Positions 50,527 to 58,901 of a DNA stretch of 64,000 nucleotides are shown here, in pieces. Source of the DNA: Micromonospora carbonacea (lineage in GTDB: Bacteria; Actinomycetota; Actinomycetes; Mycobacteriales; Micromonosporaceae); assembly GCF_014205165.1 (NCBI RefSeq), contig NZ_JACHMZ010000001.1, positions 4,694,501 through 4,758,500 of the forward strand, written 5' to 3'. The position numbers and the translations under genes are program-made. The first letter of the stretch is position 1. Each line of letters begins with the position of its first letter. Below the pieces are notes generated by a model, which saw only the letters and a list, made by a program, of their open reading frames with translations, ran no database searches and had not been told where the DNA came from.

Positions 50527-52181
50527 TGCGCCTCCAGGTAGCGGTGCACCAGCGACACGGCCATCGCGCCCTCGCCGACGGCGGAGGCGACCCGCTTGAC
50601 CGAGGCCGCGCGCACGTCGCCGGCCGCGAACACGCCGGGCAGGCTGGACTCCAGGTGGTAGGGGTCGCGGGGCAGCGACCAGCCGGGCGGCCGGCTCCCA
50701 CCGGCCACCAGGTCCGGCCCGGTGACGACGTAGCCCCGCTCGTCGCGGGCCACGACCCCCGCCAACCATTCGGTACGCGGCTCCGCCCCGATGAACACGA
50801 ACAGCCACGACGCGTCGACGTCGCGCCGCTGCCCGGTGCGGGTGTCGCGCAGGGTCAGCCGTTGCAGGTGCTCCTCCCCCGCGCCGGCCACCACCTCGGT
50901 GTGCGGGTGCACGGTGATGCGGTCGATGCGGTCGAGCTGGTCGATCAGGTAGCTCGACATGGACGCCGTGAGGTCCGCGCCCCGGATCAGCACGTGCACC
51001 CGGGCGGCGTACCGGGAGAAGTAGACGGCCGCCTGGCCCGCCGAGTTCGCCCCGCCGACGATGTAGACGTCCTGGTCGACGCAGCTCGGCGCCTCGGTGG
51101 CGGCCGAGCCGTAGAAGACGCCCCGGCCGGTGAGGTCGGCCAGGCCGGGGGCGTCGAGCATCCGGTACGACACGCCGGTGGCCAGCACCACCGCGTGCGC
51201 GGCGAGGGTGGAGCCGTCGTCGAAGCGCAGCAGCCGCGCCGAGCCGGCCTCCGCCAGGCCGACGACCTCCCGGGTGGTCAGCAGCTCCGCGCCGAACTTC
51301 AGCGCCTGCCGGCGGGCCCTGTCGGTGAGCTGCGCCCCGGAGACGCCGTCGGGGAAGCCCAGGTAGTTCTCGATCCGGCTGCTCTGCCCAGCCTGCCCGC
51401 CGGTGGCCCGCCGCTCCACGAGCACCGTGCGCAGCCCCTCCGACGCCCCGTAGACGGCCGCGCCCAGCCCCGCCGGCCCGCCGCCGACGACCACCAGGTC
51501 GTAGAAGTCCGCCGCCGGGACGACGTTGAGGCCGACGAGGCCGGCCAGCTCCGTCTCCGTGGGCGCCACCAGGGCCTTGCCGTCGGCGGTGACGACCACC
51601 GGCACGTCGGCGGCGCTCGCCCCGGCCGCCGCGAGCAGCCGCCCGCCCTCGGGCTCGTCGGCCAGCAGCCAGCGGTACGGCACCAGGTTGCGGGCCAGGA
51701 AGTCGCGCACCGCGAAGGACGGGGCGGACCAGCGGTGCCCGACCACCCGGATCTCCGTGGTGGCGGCCTCGGGGCTGGCCGTCCACGCCTCCAGCAGCGC
51801 GTCGACGACCGGGTAGAGCTTCTCCTCCGGCGGGTGCCACGGCTTGAGCAGGTAGTGGTCGAGGTCGACCAGGTTGATCGCGTCGATGGCCGCGCCGGTG
51901 TCCGCGTACGCGGTGAGCAGCACCCGGCGCGCGGCGGGGAAGAGGTCCATCGCGGCCTCGAGGAACTCGATGCCGTTCATCTCGGGCATCCGGTAGTCGG
52001 CGACCAGCACCGCCACCTGCTCGCCGCGCAGCTTGATCTCGCGCAGCGTGTCGAGGGCCTCCGGGCCGGAGCCGGCGCGCACCACCCGGTACCGGTCGCC
52101 GTAGCGGCGGCGGATGTCGCGGGCGACCGCGCGGGAGACCGCCGGGTCGTCGTCGATCGAGAGGATCACCGGGTGCGCCAT
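50523..52181 (-). CDS. Response regulator fused to a thioredoxin-reductase-like flavoprotein
   Basis: 552 residues. The receiver domain (1-130) has the acidic pocket IDDDP, phosphoacceptor Asp in VADYRMP near residue 61, Thr in LLTAYAD and Lys in LLKPW. A short linker (about 140-225) with a thioredoxin/glutaredoxin-like RWLLADEP segment follows. Then comes a pyridine-nucleotide flavoprotein: FAD motif VVVGGGPAGLGAA near residue 232, ATGVSYR, NADPH motif IVGGANSAGQAA near residue 372 and GVFAAGDVR near residue 525. The redox-active CxxC of thioredoxin reductase is absent: the matching place reads APSCVDQDV with one Cys. The output is therefore likely to be a flavin-based redox activity gated by phosphorylation. 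Confidence 0.9.
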   Translation of the reverse strand: MAHPVILSIDDDPAVSRAVARDIRRRYGDRYRVVRAGSGPEALDTLREIKLRGEQVAVLVADYRMPEMNGIEFLEAAMDLFPAARRVLLTAYADTGAAIDAINLVDLDHYLLKPWHPPEEKLYPVVDALLEAWTASPEAATTEIRVVGHRWSAPSFAVRDFLARNLVPYRWLLADEPEGGRLLAAAGASAADVPVVVTADGKALVAPTETELAGLVGLNVVPAADFYDLVVVGGGPAGLGAAVYGASEGLRTVLVERRATGGQAGQSSRIENYLGFPDGVSGAQLTDRARRQALKFGAELLTTREVVGLAEAGSARLLRFDDGSTLAAHAVVLATGVSYRMLDAPGLADLTGRGVFYGSAATEAPSCVDQDVYIVGGANSAGQAAVYFSRYAARVHVLIRGADLTASMSSYLIDQLDRIDRITVHPHTEVVAGAGEEHLQRLTLRDTRTGQRRDVDASWLFVFIGAEPRTEWLAGVVARDERGYVVTGPDLVAGGSRPPGWSLPRDPYHLESSLPGVFAAGDVRAASVKRVASAVGEGAMAVSLVHRYLEAQ

Positions 52182-52232
52182 CGGACCATCAAACCACCCC
52201 GGCGTTACGGCTCCGCTGCCTGCGGCCCGGCG

Positions 52233-52724
52233 TCAGGCCGGCGGGGCCACGGGAGGCGCGGCGGCCCGCCACCGGTCGAGCGTGGCGAGCAGGTCGGCGT
52301 AGGGCCCGGCGGCGAGGGCCGTGCCGCCGTCGCGCAGGGTGACCGGCCCGGGCCGACGCGGGCGCACCGGGGTACGCAGCTCGGTGCCGTCGCTCAGCGC
52401 GATCCAGAGCCGGTCGGCGACCAGCCGGTCGGGCCCGGTACGGAAGCCGCCCACCCGCTCCCACGGGACCGTCCGCGTCGCCCACAGCCACCGCACCCGC
52501 ACCCCGGCGGGGCTGACCACCAGCGCGGTGCGGTGCAGCCGCCATGCGATGGTGAGCCACACCGAGAAGAACACGGCGACCGGCAGCACCTGGATCGGGG
52601 CGATCCGCTCCCAGTGCGTGACGATCTGGAGCCCGACGAAGAGGCACACCATCGTGCCGGCCGAGGCGACCGCCCCGGTGAACCACCGCGTCGGGTCCGC
52701 GTACGGCCGGGTCCACGTCCTCAC
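52233..52724 (-). CDS. PH-domain-like membrane protein
   Basis: 163 residues from GTG 52724; longer in-frame readings have no ribosome site. Two membrane helices (about 15-35 and 42-62) precede a soluble domain with TALVVSPAGVRVRWLWATRTVPWERVGGF, the strand pattern of the bacterial PH-like domain of small actinobacterial membrane proteins. Its role is unknown. It stands alone between the response-regulator fusion and the sulfur operon. Confidence 0.7.
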   Translation of the reverse strand: MRTWTRPYADPTRWFTGAVASAGTMVCLFVGLQIVTHWERIAPIQVLPVAVFFSVWLTIAWRLHRTALVVSPAGVRVRWLWATRTVPWERVGGFRTGPDRLVADRLWIALSDGTELRTPVRPRRPGPVTLRDGGTALAAGPYADLLATLDRWRAAAPPVAPPA

Positions 52725-52783
52725 GGGGCCATCCTGGCAGCCGGGGTCCAGCCGCGCCGACGCCGGACGTCCCTGCGGCGGGG

Positions 52784-53692
52784 TCAGGCGGGCGGGCCGG
52801 CGTGCGCCACCTCGGCCTCGGTCGCCGGCGGCCCTTCCGCCGGGGCGGCCCGGCGACCGTGGGTGGCGGTGACGGTGACCGCCGCGGCGACGGCGATGCC
52901 GAGGGCGATCCACAGCGCCGGGTTGGTGCGCAGCCCGGCGGGCAGTTGCTGGGCCAGGACGAAGACGCCCATCACCACCACGAACCACCCGAACGCCCGG
53001 CGCAGCACCGCCTCGGGGATGCGCCCGGCGAGCCGGCCGCCGGCGAGGCTGCCGACCACGGCGGCGGCGGTGACGGCGGCGGCCAGCCCCCAGTCGATGC
53101 CGACGGTGGAGAGGTAGCCGGCCAGGCCGGCGAACGACTTCATGGCGATGACCACCAGCGAGGTGCCGACGGCTACCGGCATCGGCAGGCCGCCGAGCAG
53201 CGCCAGCGCGGGCACCACGAGGAACCCGCCGCCCGCGCCGACCAGGCCGGTGACCAGCCCGACCACGATCCCGTCGAGGATCACCCGCGGCACGGCGAGC
53301 TCGTGCGGCACGGGCCGGTCCCCGGTGTCGCGCCGGCCCCGGATCATGGCGACCGCCGTGGCGAGCATCATCAGCGCGAAGCCGGTGAGCAGGACGGCGG
53401 CCGGGACGTACGCGGCGAGCCGGCCGCCGGCGTACGCGCCGGTCATGCCGGCGAGGCCGAACACCAGGCCGGTGCGCCAGCGCACCCGGTGCGCGCGGGC
53501 GTGCGGCAGGACGCCGACGGCGCTGGTGACGCCGACGACGAGCAGCGAGGTGGCGATGGCCTCCTTCGCCGGCAGGTCGGCGACGTAGACGAGCAGCGGC
53601 ACGGCGAGGATGGAGCCGCCGCCGCCGAGCAGCCCGAGGCTGACGCCGATGAGGACGGCCAGCCCGACCGTCAGGGCCAGGGTGCCGGTCAC
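52784..53692 (-). CDS. TauE/SafE-family sulfite/sulfur-compound exporter
   Basis: 302 residues from GTG 53692, whose GTGA overlaps the rhodanese stop (53689-53692). About eight membrane helices are visible. The two family repeats start with LGLLGGGGSILAVPLLVYVADLP and GLVGAGGGFLVVPALALLGGLP, both with the G-GGG-PxL signature. The transporter would move sulfite, thiosulfate or a related sulfur species across the membrane. It is the last gene of a three-gene operon with a rhodanese and a metallo-beta-lactamase/rhodanese protein, downstream of CsoR/CstR-type operators, which supports a sulfane-sulfur detoxification role. Confidence 0.9.
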   Translation of the reverse strand: MTGTLALTVGLAVLIGVSLGLLGGGGSILAVPLLVYVADLPAKEAIATSLLVVGVTSAVGVLPHARAHRVRWRTGLVFGLAGMTGAYAGGRLAAYVPAAVLLTGFALMMLATAVAMIRGRRDTGDRPVPHELAVPRVILDGIVVGLVTGLVGAGGGFLVVPALALLGGLPMPVAVGTSLVVIAMKSFAGLAGYLSTVGIDWGLAAAVTAAAVVGSLAGGRLAGRIPEAVLRRAFGWFVVVMGVFVLAQQLPAGLRTNPALWIALGIAVAAAVTVTATHGRRAAPAEGPPATEAEVAHAGPPA

Positions 53693-54318
53693 GGCCGCCG
53701 CCCGGCGGTCGAGCCCTCGCGGAGCTGGCCGACGATGGTGTCGAGGTCGCAGCTCGCGCCCCGGTTGTAGGGCAGCCTGCCCAGCAGCATGCCCATCGCG
53801 CAGGTGTTGGTGAGGGCGGCGAAGGTGAGGCCCGCGCCGATGGCCGCCGCGACCCACTTGAGGCCGGGGACGAGCACCGAACCCAGGACGGCGGCCAGGA
53901 CGATCGAGCCGGCGACGAGGCGGACCTGCCGTTCGAGGTCCCAGCGCGGGACGCCCTGCCGGACGGGCGCGTGCGCGGCCTGCCAGGCCAGCATCCCGCC
54001 GTCGAGGACCTTGAGGTGGGGCAGTCCGACCCCGGCGAGGGTCTGCCCGGCCTGGGTGGCGCGGGCGCCGGAGCGGCAGATCAGCACCACGTCCTCGTCG
54101 AGGTGGTTGCGCAGTTCCTCGCGGTGCTCCCGCAGCAGGTCGAGCGGGACGTTGTACGCGCCGGGGATGTGCGCGGTCTCGAACTCGGCGGGGGTGCGCA
54201 CGTCGAGCAGGCGGGGCGCGCGGCCGGAGTCGATCAGCTCGCGCAGGCCGGCGGCGTCGAGCGTGGCGGGCCGGGCGGCGTCGGGCGTGGCCGGGCGGGT
54301 GTTCTCGGAAGTGCTCAT
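53689..54318 (-). CDS. Rhodanese-domain protein with C-terminal DUF2892-type membrane anchor
   Basis: 209 residues from ATG 54318, overlapping the upstream stop (54315-54318). The rhodanese domain (about 20-110) has the active-site Cys loop CRSGARATQ near residue 81, preceded by LLDVRTPAEFETAHIPGA. Two hydrophobic helices follow (VRLVAGSIVLAAVLGSVLV and WVAAAIGAGLTFAALTNTCAMG), a layout common in sulfur operons. It should carry sulfane sulfur as a Cys persulfide at the membrane, close to the TauE exporter encoded next. Confidence 0.9.
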   Translation of the reverse strand: MSTSENTRPATPDAARPATLDAAGLRELIDSGRAPRLLDVRTPAEFETAHIPGAYNVPLDLLREHREELRNHLDEDVVLICRSGARATQAGQTLAGVGLPHLKVLDGGMLAWQAAHAPVRQGVPRWDLERQVRLVAGSIVLAAVLGSVLVPGLKWVAAAIGAGLTFAALTNTCAMGMLLGRLPYNRGASCDLDTIVGQLREGSTAGRRP

Positions 54319-55724
54319 GTCTCCTCGGTCCTGTTGTCGGTCTCGGTCGGTAGGGTCTGGGCCCGCTCGAACCGGTCGTCGATGACGACGACCTCCCGGC
54401 CGGCGTTGGCCAGCAGGGACGCGGCGACGGTGGCGCGGTAGCCGGAGCCGCAGTGCACCCAGACGGTGCCGGCGGGCACGTCGGCGAGGCGGTTCGGCAG
54501 CTCGGGCAGGGGGACGTGCACCGCGCCGTCGAGGTGGCCGGCGGTCCACTCGTTGGTCATCCGGACGTCGAGCACGACGTCCGGCGCGGGCAGACCGGCG
54601 GGCGGGTGTCCGGCGCGGGCGGCGGCGAGCGCGGGGAAGTCGGCCACGGGCAGCCGCCGTAGCTGCTCCGGCCGGGCCGCCCACCGCTCGGGCGCGCCCG
54701 TGGCCTGGGCGGTGGGCCGGTCGATGCCGATGCGCGCCAGTTCCCGCTGGGCGTCGGCGACCTGCTCGGGGGTCTCGGCGAGCAGGGTGAGCGGGGCGCC
54801 CCAGTCGATCAGCCAGCCGAGCCAGGTCGACATCGGCCCGTCGAGGCCGAGGGCGACGGTGCCGGCCAGGTGTGATTCGGCGTACGCCTTGCGGTGGCGC
54901 AGGTCGACGACCCACTGCCCGGCGGCGAGCCGGTCGCGCAGCTCGGCGGCGTCGGCGCGGGCGACCGGGGTGAGGTCGACCGGCGCGGGTCCGGCGGCGT
55001 TGGCCGCGCCCAGGTGGGCGTAGTAGGCGGGGTAGGCGTCGAGCCCGGCGAGGGTCTCGGCGACGAAGTCGTCGGCGGCGAGCCGCAGCACGGGGTTGAC
55101 CCGCCGTTCGCGGCCGATGGTGGAGTCGGGCGCGTCGGCCTGGCTGGCCGAGCAGAAGCTGCCGAAGCCGTGGGTGGGCCACACCTGCGTCCCGTCGGGG
55201 AGCAGGTCGGCCAGCCGGCGGGCCGAGTCGTGCTGGCGGTGGGCGAGGTCGTGGGCGTGCCGCCGGCCGAGCAGGTCGGTGCGGCCGGTGGTGCCGAACA
55301 GCAGGGAGCCGCCGGTGAAGACGCCCACGGGCCGCCACCCGCCGGCGGCGGCTTCGTCGAGGACGTACGACAGGTGGTGGAAGGTGTGGCCCGGCGTGGC
55401 CACGGCCCGCAGCCGCAGGGTGTCGGAGATGGCGACGGTGTCGCCGTCGGCGACCGGGTCCCGGTCGAACCGGACGTCGTCGTCGGCGGCGACCAGGTAT
55501 CGCGCGCCGGTCAGGCGGGCCAGTTCCAGGCCACCGGAGACGTAGTCGTTGTGCAGGTGGGTCTCGACCACGTGGGTGATCCGCACGCCCTTCGTGCCGG
55601 CGAGGTACAGGATGCGGTCGACGTCGCGTTGCGGGTCGACGACGACCGCCACCCGGCCGTCGGAGGCCAGGTAGCTGCGGTCGCCCAGCGACGAGGTCCC
55701 GATGACGGACACGTCGGGCGTCAT
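54315..55724 (-). CDS. Metallo-beta-lactamase / double rhodanese protein (persulfide dioxygenase-like)
   Basis: 469 residues from ATG 55724, with GAAGGGAG upstream. The N-terminal metallo-beta-lactamase domain (1-245) has THLHNDY with the metal ligands near residue 55, ATPGHTFHH near residue 110 and the ligand-bearing THGFGSFCS near residue 185, the pattern of ETHE1-like Fe(II) persulfide dioxygenases. Two rhodanese-like domains follow: the first (about 260-355) lacks an active-site Cys, the second (about 375-460) has WVHCGSGYRATV. The gene begins just beyond a CsoR/CstR-type operator and heads the minus-strand sulfur operon. Confidence 0.9.
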   Translation of the reverse strand: MTPDVSVIGTSSLGDRSYLASDGRVAVVVDPQRDVDRILYLAGTKGVRITHVVETHLHNDYVSGGLELARLTGARYLVAADDDVRFDRDPVADGDTVAISDTLRLRAVATPGHTFHHLSYVLDEAAAGGWRPVGVFTGGSLLFGTTGRTDLLGRRHAHDLAHRQHDSARRLADLLPDGTQVWPTHGFGSFCSASQADAPDSTIGRERRVNPVLRLAADDFVAETLAGLDAYPAYYAHLGAANAAGPAPVDLTPVARADAAELRDRLAAGQWVVDLRHRKAYAESHLAGTVALGLDGPMSTWLGWLIDWGAPLTLLAETPEQVADAQRELARIGIDRPTAQATGAPERWAARPEQLRRLPVADFPALAAARAGHPPAGLPAPDVVLDVRMTNEWTAGHLDGAVHVPLPELPNRLADVPAGTVWVHCGSGYRATVAASLLANAGREVVVIDDRFERAQTLPTETDNRTEET

Positions 55725-55742
55725 GGCGCGCTCCCTTCGTAT

Positions 55743-55758
55743 ATACCCCGGGGGGTAT
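55743..55758. promoter_or_regulatory. CsoR/CstR-type operator 1
   Basis: ATACCCC-GG-GGGGTAT, a perfect palindrome 19 bp upstream of the 54315-55724 gene. This G/C-tract palindrome is typical of operators bound by CsoR-family (Cu- or persulfide-responsive) repressors. Confidence 0.8.
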
Positions 55759-55847
55759 GATGTCGACGGACTGCGCCCGGGACCGGGCGCACCCCACACG
55801 TACCCGCGCCCGCCGTCGCCATGCGGGCCGCGGCCACCGGGTCGAAC

Positions 55848-55863
55848 ATACCCCTAGGGGTAT
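55848..55863. promoter_or_regulatory. CsoR/CstR-type operator 2
   Basis: ATACCCC-TA-GGGGTAT, perfect palindrome midway in the 255-bp divergent region 55725-55979. Confidence 0.8.
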
Positions 55864-55914
55864 CCGGTCCACCACCGGGCCACCCCGGGAAGGGCGGGAC
55901 CTTCGGCCTGGAAC

Positions 55915-55930
55915 ATACCCCCGGGGGTAT
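55915..55930. promoter_or_regulatory. CsoR/CstR-type operator 3
   Basis: ATACCCC-CG-GGGGTAT, perfect palindrome 50 bp upstream of the plus-strand gene at 55980. Sites 1 and 3 face the two divergent genes; site 2 may support looping or cooperative binding. Confidence 0.8.
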
Positions 55931-55979
55931 GCGCTACAGTCGGTGTACCGCCGACCATCACCGCAGAGGAGACCGGCCC

Positions 55980-57359
55980 ATGTTGTTCACGCAGTACTAC
56001 CTCGACTGCCTGTCCCAGGCGTCCTACCTCGTGGCCGACGAGCGCACCGGCCGGGCCGTGCTGGTCGACCCCCGCCGCGACATCGGCGAATACCTCGCCG
56101 ACGCGCGGGCGCACGGGCTGACCATCGAGGGAGTGGTCAACACGCACTTCCACGCCGACTTCCTCGCCGGCCACCTGGAGGTCGCCGCCGCCACCGGCGC
56201 GTGGATCGGCTACGGCCGGCGCGCCGAGACCGAGTACCCGATCCGCAAGCTCGCCGACGGCGAGCGGATCAGCCTCGGCGACGTCACCCTGGAGATCATG
56301 GAGACCCCGGGCCACACCCCGGAGTCGATCAGCGTGCTGGTCTACGAGCACGCCGCCGACCCGGTGCCGCACGGCGTCCTCACCGGCGACGCCCTGTTCA
56401 TCGGCGACGTCGGCCGCCCCGACCTGCTCGCGTCCCTCGGCGTCACCGCCGAGGAGCTCGGCGCGATGCTCTACGACAGCGTGCAGCGCAAGCTGATGGG
56501 CCTCCCCGACGAGGTGCGGGTCTTCCCCGCCCACGGGGCGGGCTCCGCGTGCGGCAAGAACCTCTCCACCGAGCGGCAGTCCACCATCGGCGAGCAGCGC
56601 CGCACCAACTACGCCTGCGCGCCGATGAGCCAGGAGCAGTTCCTCGCCCTGGTCACCGGCGGCCAGCCGGCCGCGCCGGGCTACTTCGCGTTCGACGCCG
56701 TGCTCAACCGGCGGGCGCACGAGCTGTTCGACTCCCGCGCCACGGCCCGCCCGCTCACCGCCGCCGAGTTCACCGGGGCCCGCGCCGACGGCGCGGTCGT
56801 CGTCGACGCCCGCGACCCCCACGAGTTCGCCGCCGGGCACGTCGCCGGGGCGATCAACATCCCGGCCGACGGCCGGTTCGCCGAGACCGCCGGCAGCGTG
56901 GTGGCCCCCGACCGCGCGGTGCTCGTCGTGGCCCCGGAGGGCCGCGAGGAGGAGATCGTCGTACGGCTCGCCCGCATCGGCTTCGACCGGGTCCTCGGCC
57001 ACCTGCGTGACGCGGGGGCGACCCTGGCCGAGCTGGCGTCCGAGACGAGCCGGGCCAGCCGGGTCACGGCGACGGAGCTGCGCGCCGCGCTCGACCGCGC
57101 CGAGCCGCCGGTGGTGCTCGACGTCCGCAACGTCGGGGAGCGGGAGCAGGGGGCCGTCGACGGTTCGCTGCACATCCCGCTGGCCGAGCTGACCCGCCGC
57201 CTCGACGAGGTGCCCGCCGACCGGCCCGTGGTCGTGCACTGCGCCGGGGGCTACCGCTCCTCGGTCGCGGCGAGCCTGCTGCGCAGCGCCGGCCGGCGGG
57301 ACGTCTCCGACCTGCTCGGCGGCTACGGCGCCTGGCGGGCCGCGTACGCGCAGGTCTGA
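55980..57359 (+). CDS. Metallo-beta-lactamase / double rhodanese persulfide dioxygenase-like protein
   Basis: 459 residues from ATG 55980 behind GAGGAG. The N-terminal metallo-beta-lactamase domain has THFHADF near residue 56, ETPGHTPES near residue 105, LTGDALFIGDVGRPDL near residue 138 and PAHGAGSACGK near residue 182, the ETHE1-like layout. Two rhodanese domains follow: the first (about 255-345) has no catalytic Cys (VVAPEGRE), the second (about 365-455) has VVHCAGGYRSS. It is a paralogue in layout of the divergent 54315-55724 gene; the two share the operator region. It probably oxidises glutathione- or mycothiol-type persulfides to sulfite for export by TauE. Confidence 0.92.
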   Translation: MLFTQYYLDCLSQASYLVADERTGRAVLVDPRRDIGEYLADARAHGLTIEGVVNTHFHADFLAGHLEVAAATGAWIGYGRRAETEYPIRKLADGERISLGDVTLEIMETPGHTPESISVLVYEHAADPVPHGVLTGDALFIGDVGRPDLLASLGVTAEELGAMLYDSVQRKLMGLPDEVRVFPAHGAGSACGKNLSTERQSTIGEQRRTNYACAPMSQEQFLALVTGGQPAAPGYFAFDAVLNRRAHELFDSRATARPLTAAEFTGARADGAVVVDARDPHEFAAGHVAGAINIPADGRFAETAGSVVAPDRAVLVVAPEGREEEIVVRLARIGFDRVLGHLRDAGATLAELASETSRASRVTATELRAALDRAEPPVVLDVRNVGEREQGAVDGSLHIPLAELTRRLDEVPADRPVVVHCAGGYRSSVAASLLRSAGRRDVSDLLGGYGAWRAAYAQV

Positions 57360-57380
57360 CCGCCGGTGGGAGCGGCCACG

Positions 57381-57421
57381 GGCCGGGCCGCCCCCGACAT
57401 TGGATCGGGGGCGGCCCGGCC
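57381..57421. terminator. Bidirectional hairpin between persulfide dioxygenase-like and LPMO genes
   Basis: Perfect 17-bp arms (57381-57397 and 57405-57421) around a 7-nt loop, in the 67-bp gap between convergent stop codons. Confidence 0.75.
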
Positions 57422-57426
57422 GCCGG

Positions 57427-58527
57427 TCAGGCCGTCGCGGCGCAGCTCAGCGTCGGGGTGCTGGCCGCCCCCGAGCCGGTGAAGCCGAAGCTGGCCTTCC
57501 CCCCGGCCGCCAGCGTGCCGTTGTAGGCGACGTTGCGGGCGGTCACGGTCGACCCGCTGGTGGTGACCGTGGCGCTCCAGGAGGACGCGATCTGCTGCCC
57601 GCCGGGCCACGTCCAGGTGACCGTCCAGCCCCGGATCGGGCTGCTGCCGGCGGTCACCTCGACCTCGCCCTGGAAGCCGCCGGACCACTGCCCGGTGGGC
57701 TTGTAGACGGCCGAGCAGCCGGCGGTGGCCGGCGGCGTGGTCGCGGGCGGGGTCGTCGCGGGCGGGGTGGTCGGCGGAGCCGTGGTCGGCGTGGTGGTCG
57801 GCGGCGGGGTGGTCGGCGGGGTGGTGGTGCCGCCGAAGTTCACGTCGCTGCACAGGTAGTAGGACTGGTCGGAGTGGCTGGCCTGCCAGATCGTGTAGAC
57901 GATGTGCCGGCCGGTGCGGCCCGGCGCGTTCGCCGGGACCTGGATCGACACGCCCTGGCTCTCCTTGGTCGGCCACTGCGACGCCGGGGTGTTGCCGATC
58001 TGGCCGACCAGCTCCAGGTCACTCCACGCCAGCGGCTTGGTCAGGGCGTTGAAGCCCTGCTTGGTGACGTACACCCGGATGTAGTCGGCGCCGTGGCTGG
58101 CCTGGTCCCACAGCTTGACCTTGAAGCTGTTGGCGACGTTGGTGGTCTTCCACGCGCCGAGCGCGTCGAGCGAGTTGTACTTGCCGTCGCTGGTGTGGCC
58201 GGCGCTGCACAGCTGGCCGTCGGGGATGGCGGCCTGGTGGTTGCCGGCGACGCCCTCGCGGAACAGGCCGTTCCAGTTCCACATGGCCGAGCTGTCGTAC
58301 TGCCAGGCCTGCCAGCACATCGGATCCTCGGTGGCCATCGCCGGGTTCTGGAAGTCGCTGCCCCACCGGGCCCAGCAGCCGTAGTTGCGCGACGCCGGGT
58401 CGACGGTGGAGCCGTGGGCGGCGGCCGGGTTGGCCAGCGCGGTGGTCAGCAGCAGCGTGGCGGCCGCGCCGACGGCGAGCAGCCACGCCACGAGGGGGAT
58501 GCGACGTGGTCGGACGAGATGGGACAC
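57427..58527 (-). CDS. AA10 lytic polysaccharide monooxygenase with C-terminal CBM2
   Basis: 366 residues from GTG 58527, preceded by GGAGGG; the longer in-frame ATG (58638) has no site and would spoil the signal peptide. The signal peptide ends ANPAAA, exposing the copper-binding N-terminal His in HGSTVDPASRNYGCW, which with the His in WQASHSDQSYY forms the histidine brace. The catalytic domain runs to about residue 225. A Pro/Thr-rich linker of repeated TPPAT units follows, then a family 2 carbohydrate-binding module (GCSAVYKPTGQWSGGFQGEVEV to the end, with its conserved Trp). The enzyme is secreted and oxidatively cleaves chitin or cellulose. It is unrelated to the ansamycin genes. Confidence 0.94.
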   Translation of the reverse strand: MSHLVRPRRIPLVAWLLAVGAAATLLLTTALANPAAAHGSTVDPASRNYGCWARWGSDFQNPAMATEDPMCWQAWQYDSSAMWNWNGLFREGVAGNHQAAIPDGQLCSAGHTSDGKYNSLDALGAWKTTNVANSFKVKLWDQASHGADYIRVYVTKQGFNALTKPLAWSDLELVGQIGNTPASQWPTKESQGVSIQVPANAPGRTGRHIVYTIWQASHSDQSYYLCSDVNFGGTTTPPTTPPPTTTPTTAPPTTPPATTPPATTPPATAGCSAVYKPTGQWSGGFQGEVEVTAGSSPIRGWTVTWTWPGGQQIASSWSATVTTSGSTVTARNVAYNGTLAAGGKASFGFTGSGAASTPTLSCAATA

Positions 58528-58901
58528 GGAGCCCTCCAGGGAAAGGTCGGACGACGACACCCGGACGGTCGGGAGTTGCCCGCTCCCGCGCCTGCTCGCG
58601 TGGCTCCCGCTGCGGCTCTGCCTGGCAGACTCCCACATGCATAGAACACAGTCAATCTTAACCGGTTCGGTGCGAAGCTCCAGGACACCTTCCGGCCGCT
58701 GATCGGCACCGTCGCGGCGGTGACGGGGACGTCGGCCGGGAAGCCGTCGTTCCCCCGGGCGGGGCCCTCGCCGTGGTCGGACCAGGCTCGGGTGCCGCAG
58801 ATCGACTCGCCGAACCGCTTAAGGTGGCCACCGACGCAGCGCCCGCGACGCCCGGAGTCCTCGCGGTCAGCGACGACTCCGGGCGGTGCCGACCCGGCGG
58901 A
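58528..58901. other. 374-bp intergenic region; LPMO promoter side and LPxTG-gene terminator
   Basis: Holds no convincing gene. Near 58640-58665 it contains an AT-richer stretch that is the likely LPMO promoter region. At 58850-58884 GCCCGGAGTC and GACTCCGGGC form a 10-bp stem with a 15-nt loop, a plausible terminator for the minus-strand LPxTG gene ending at 58902. Confidence 0.6.
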
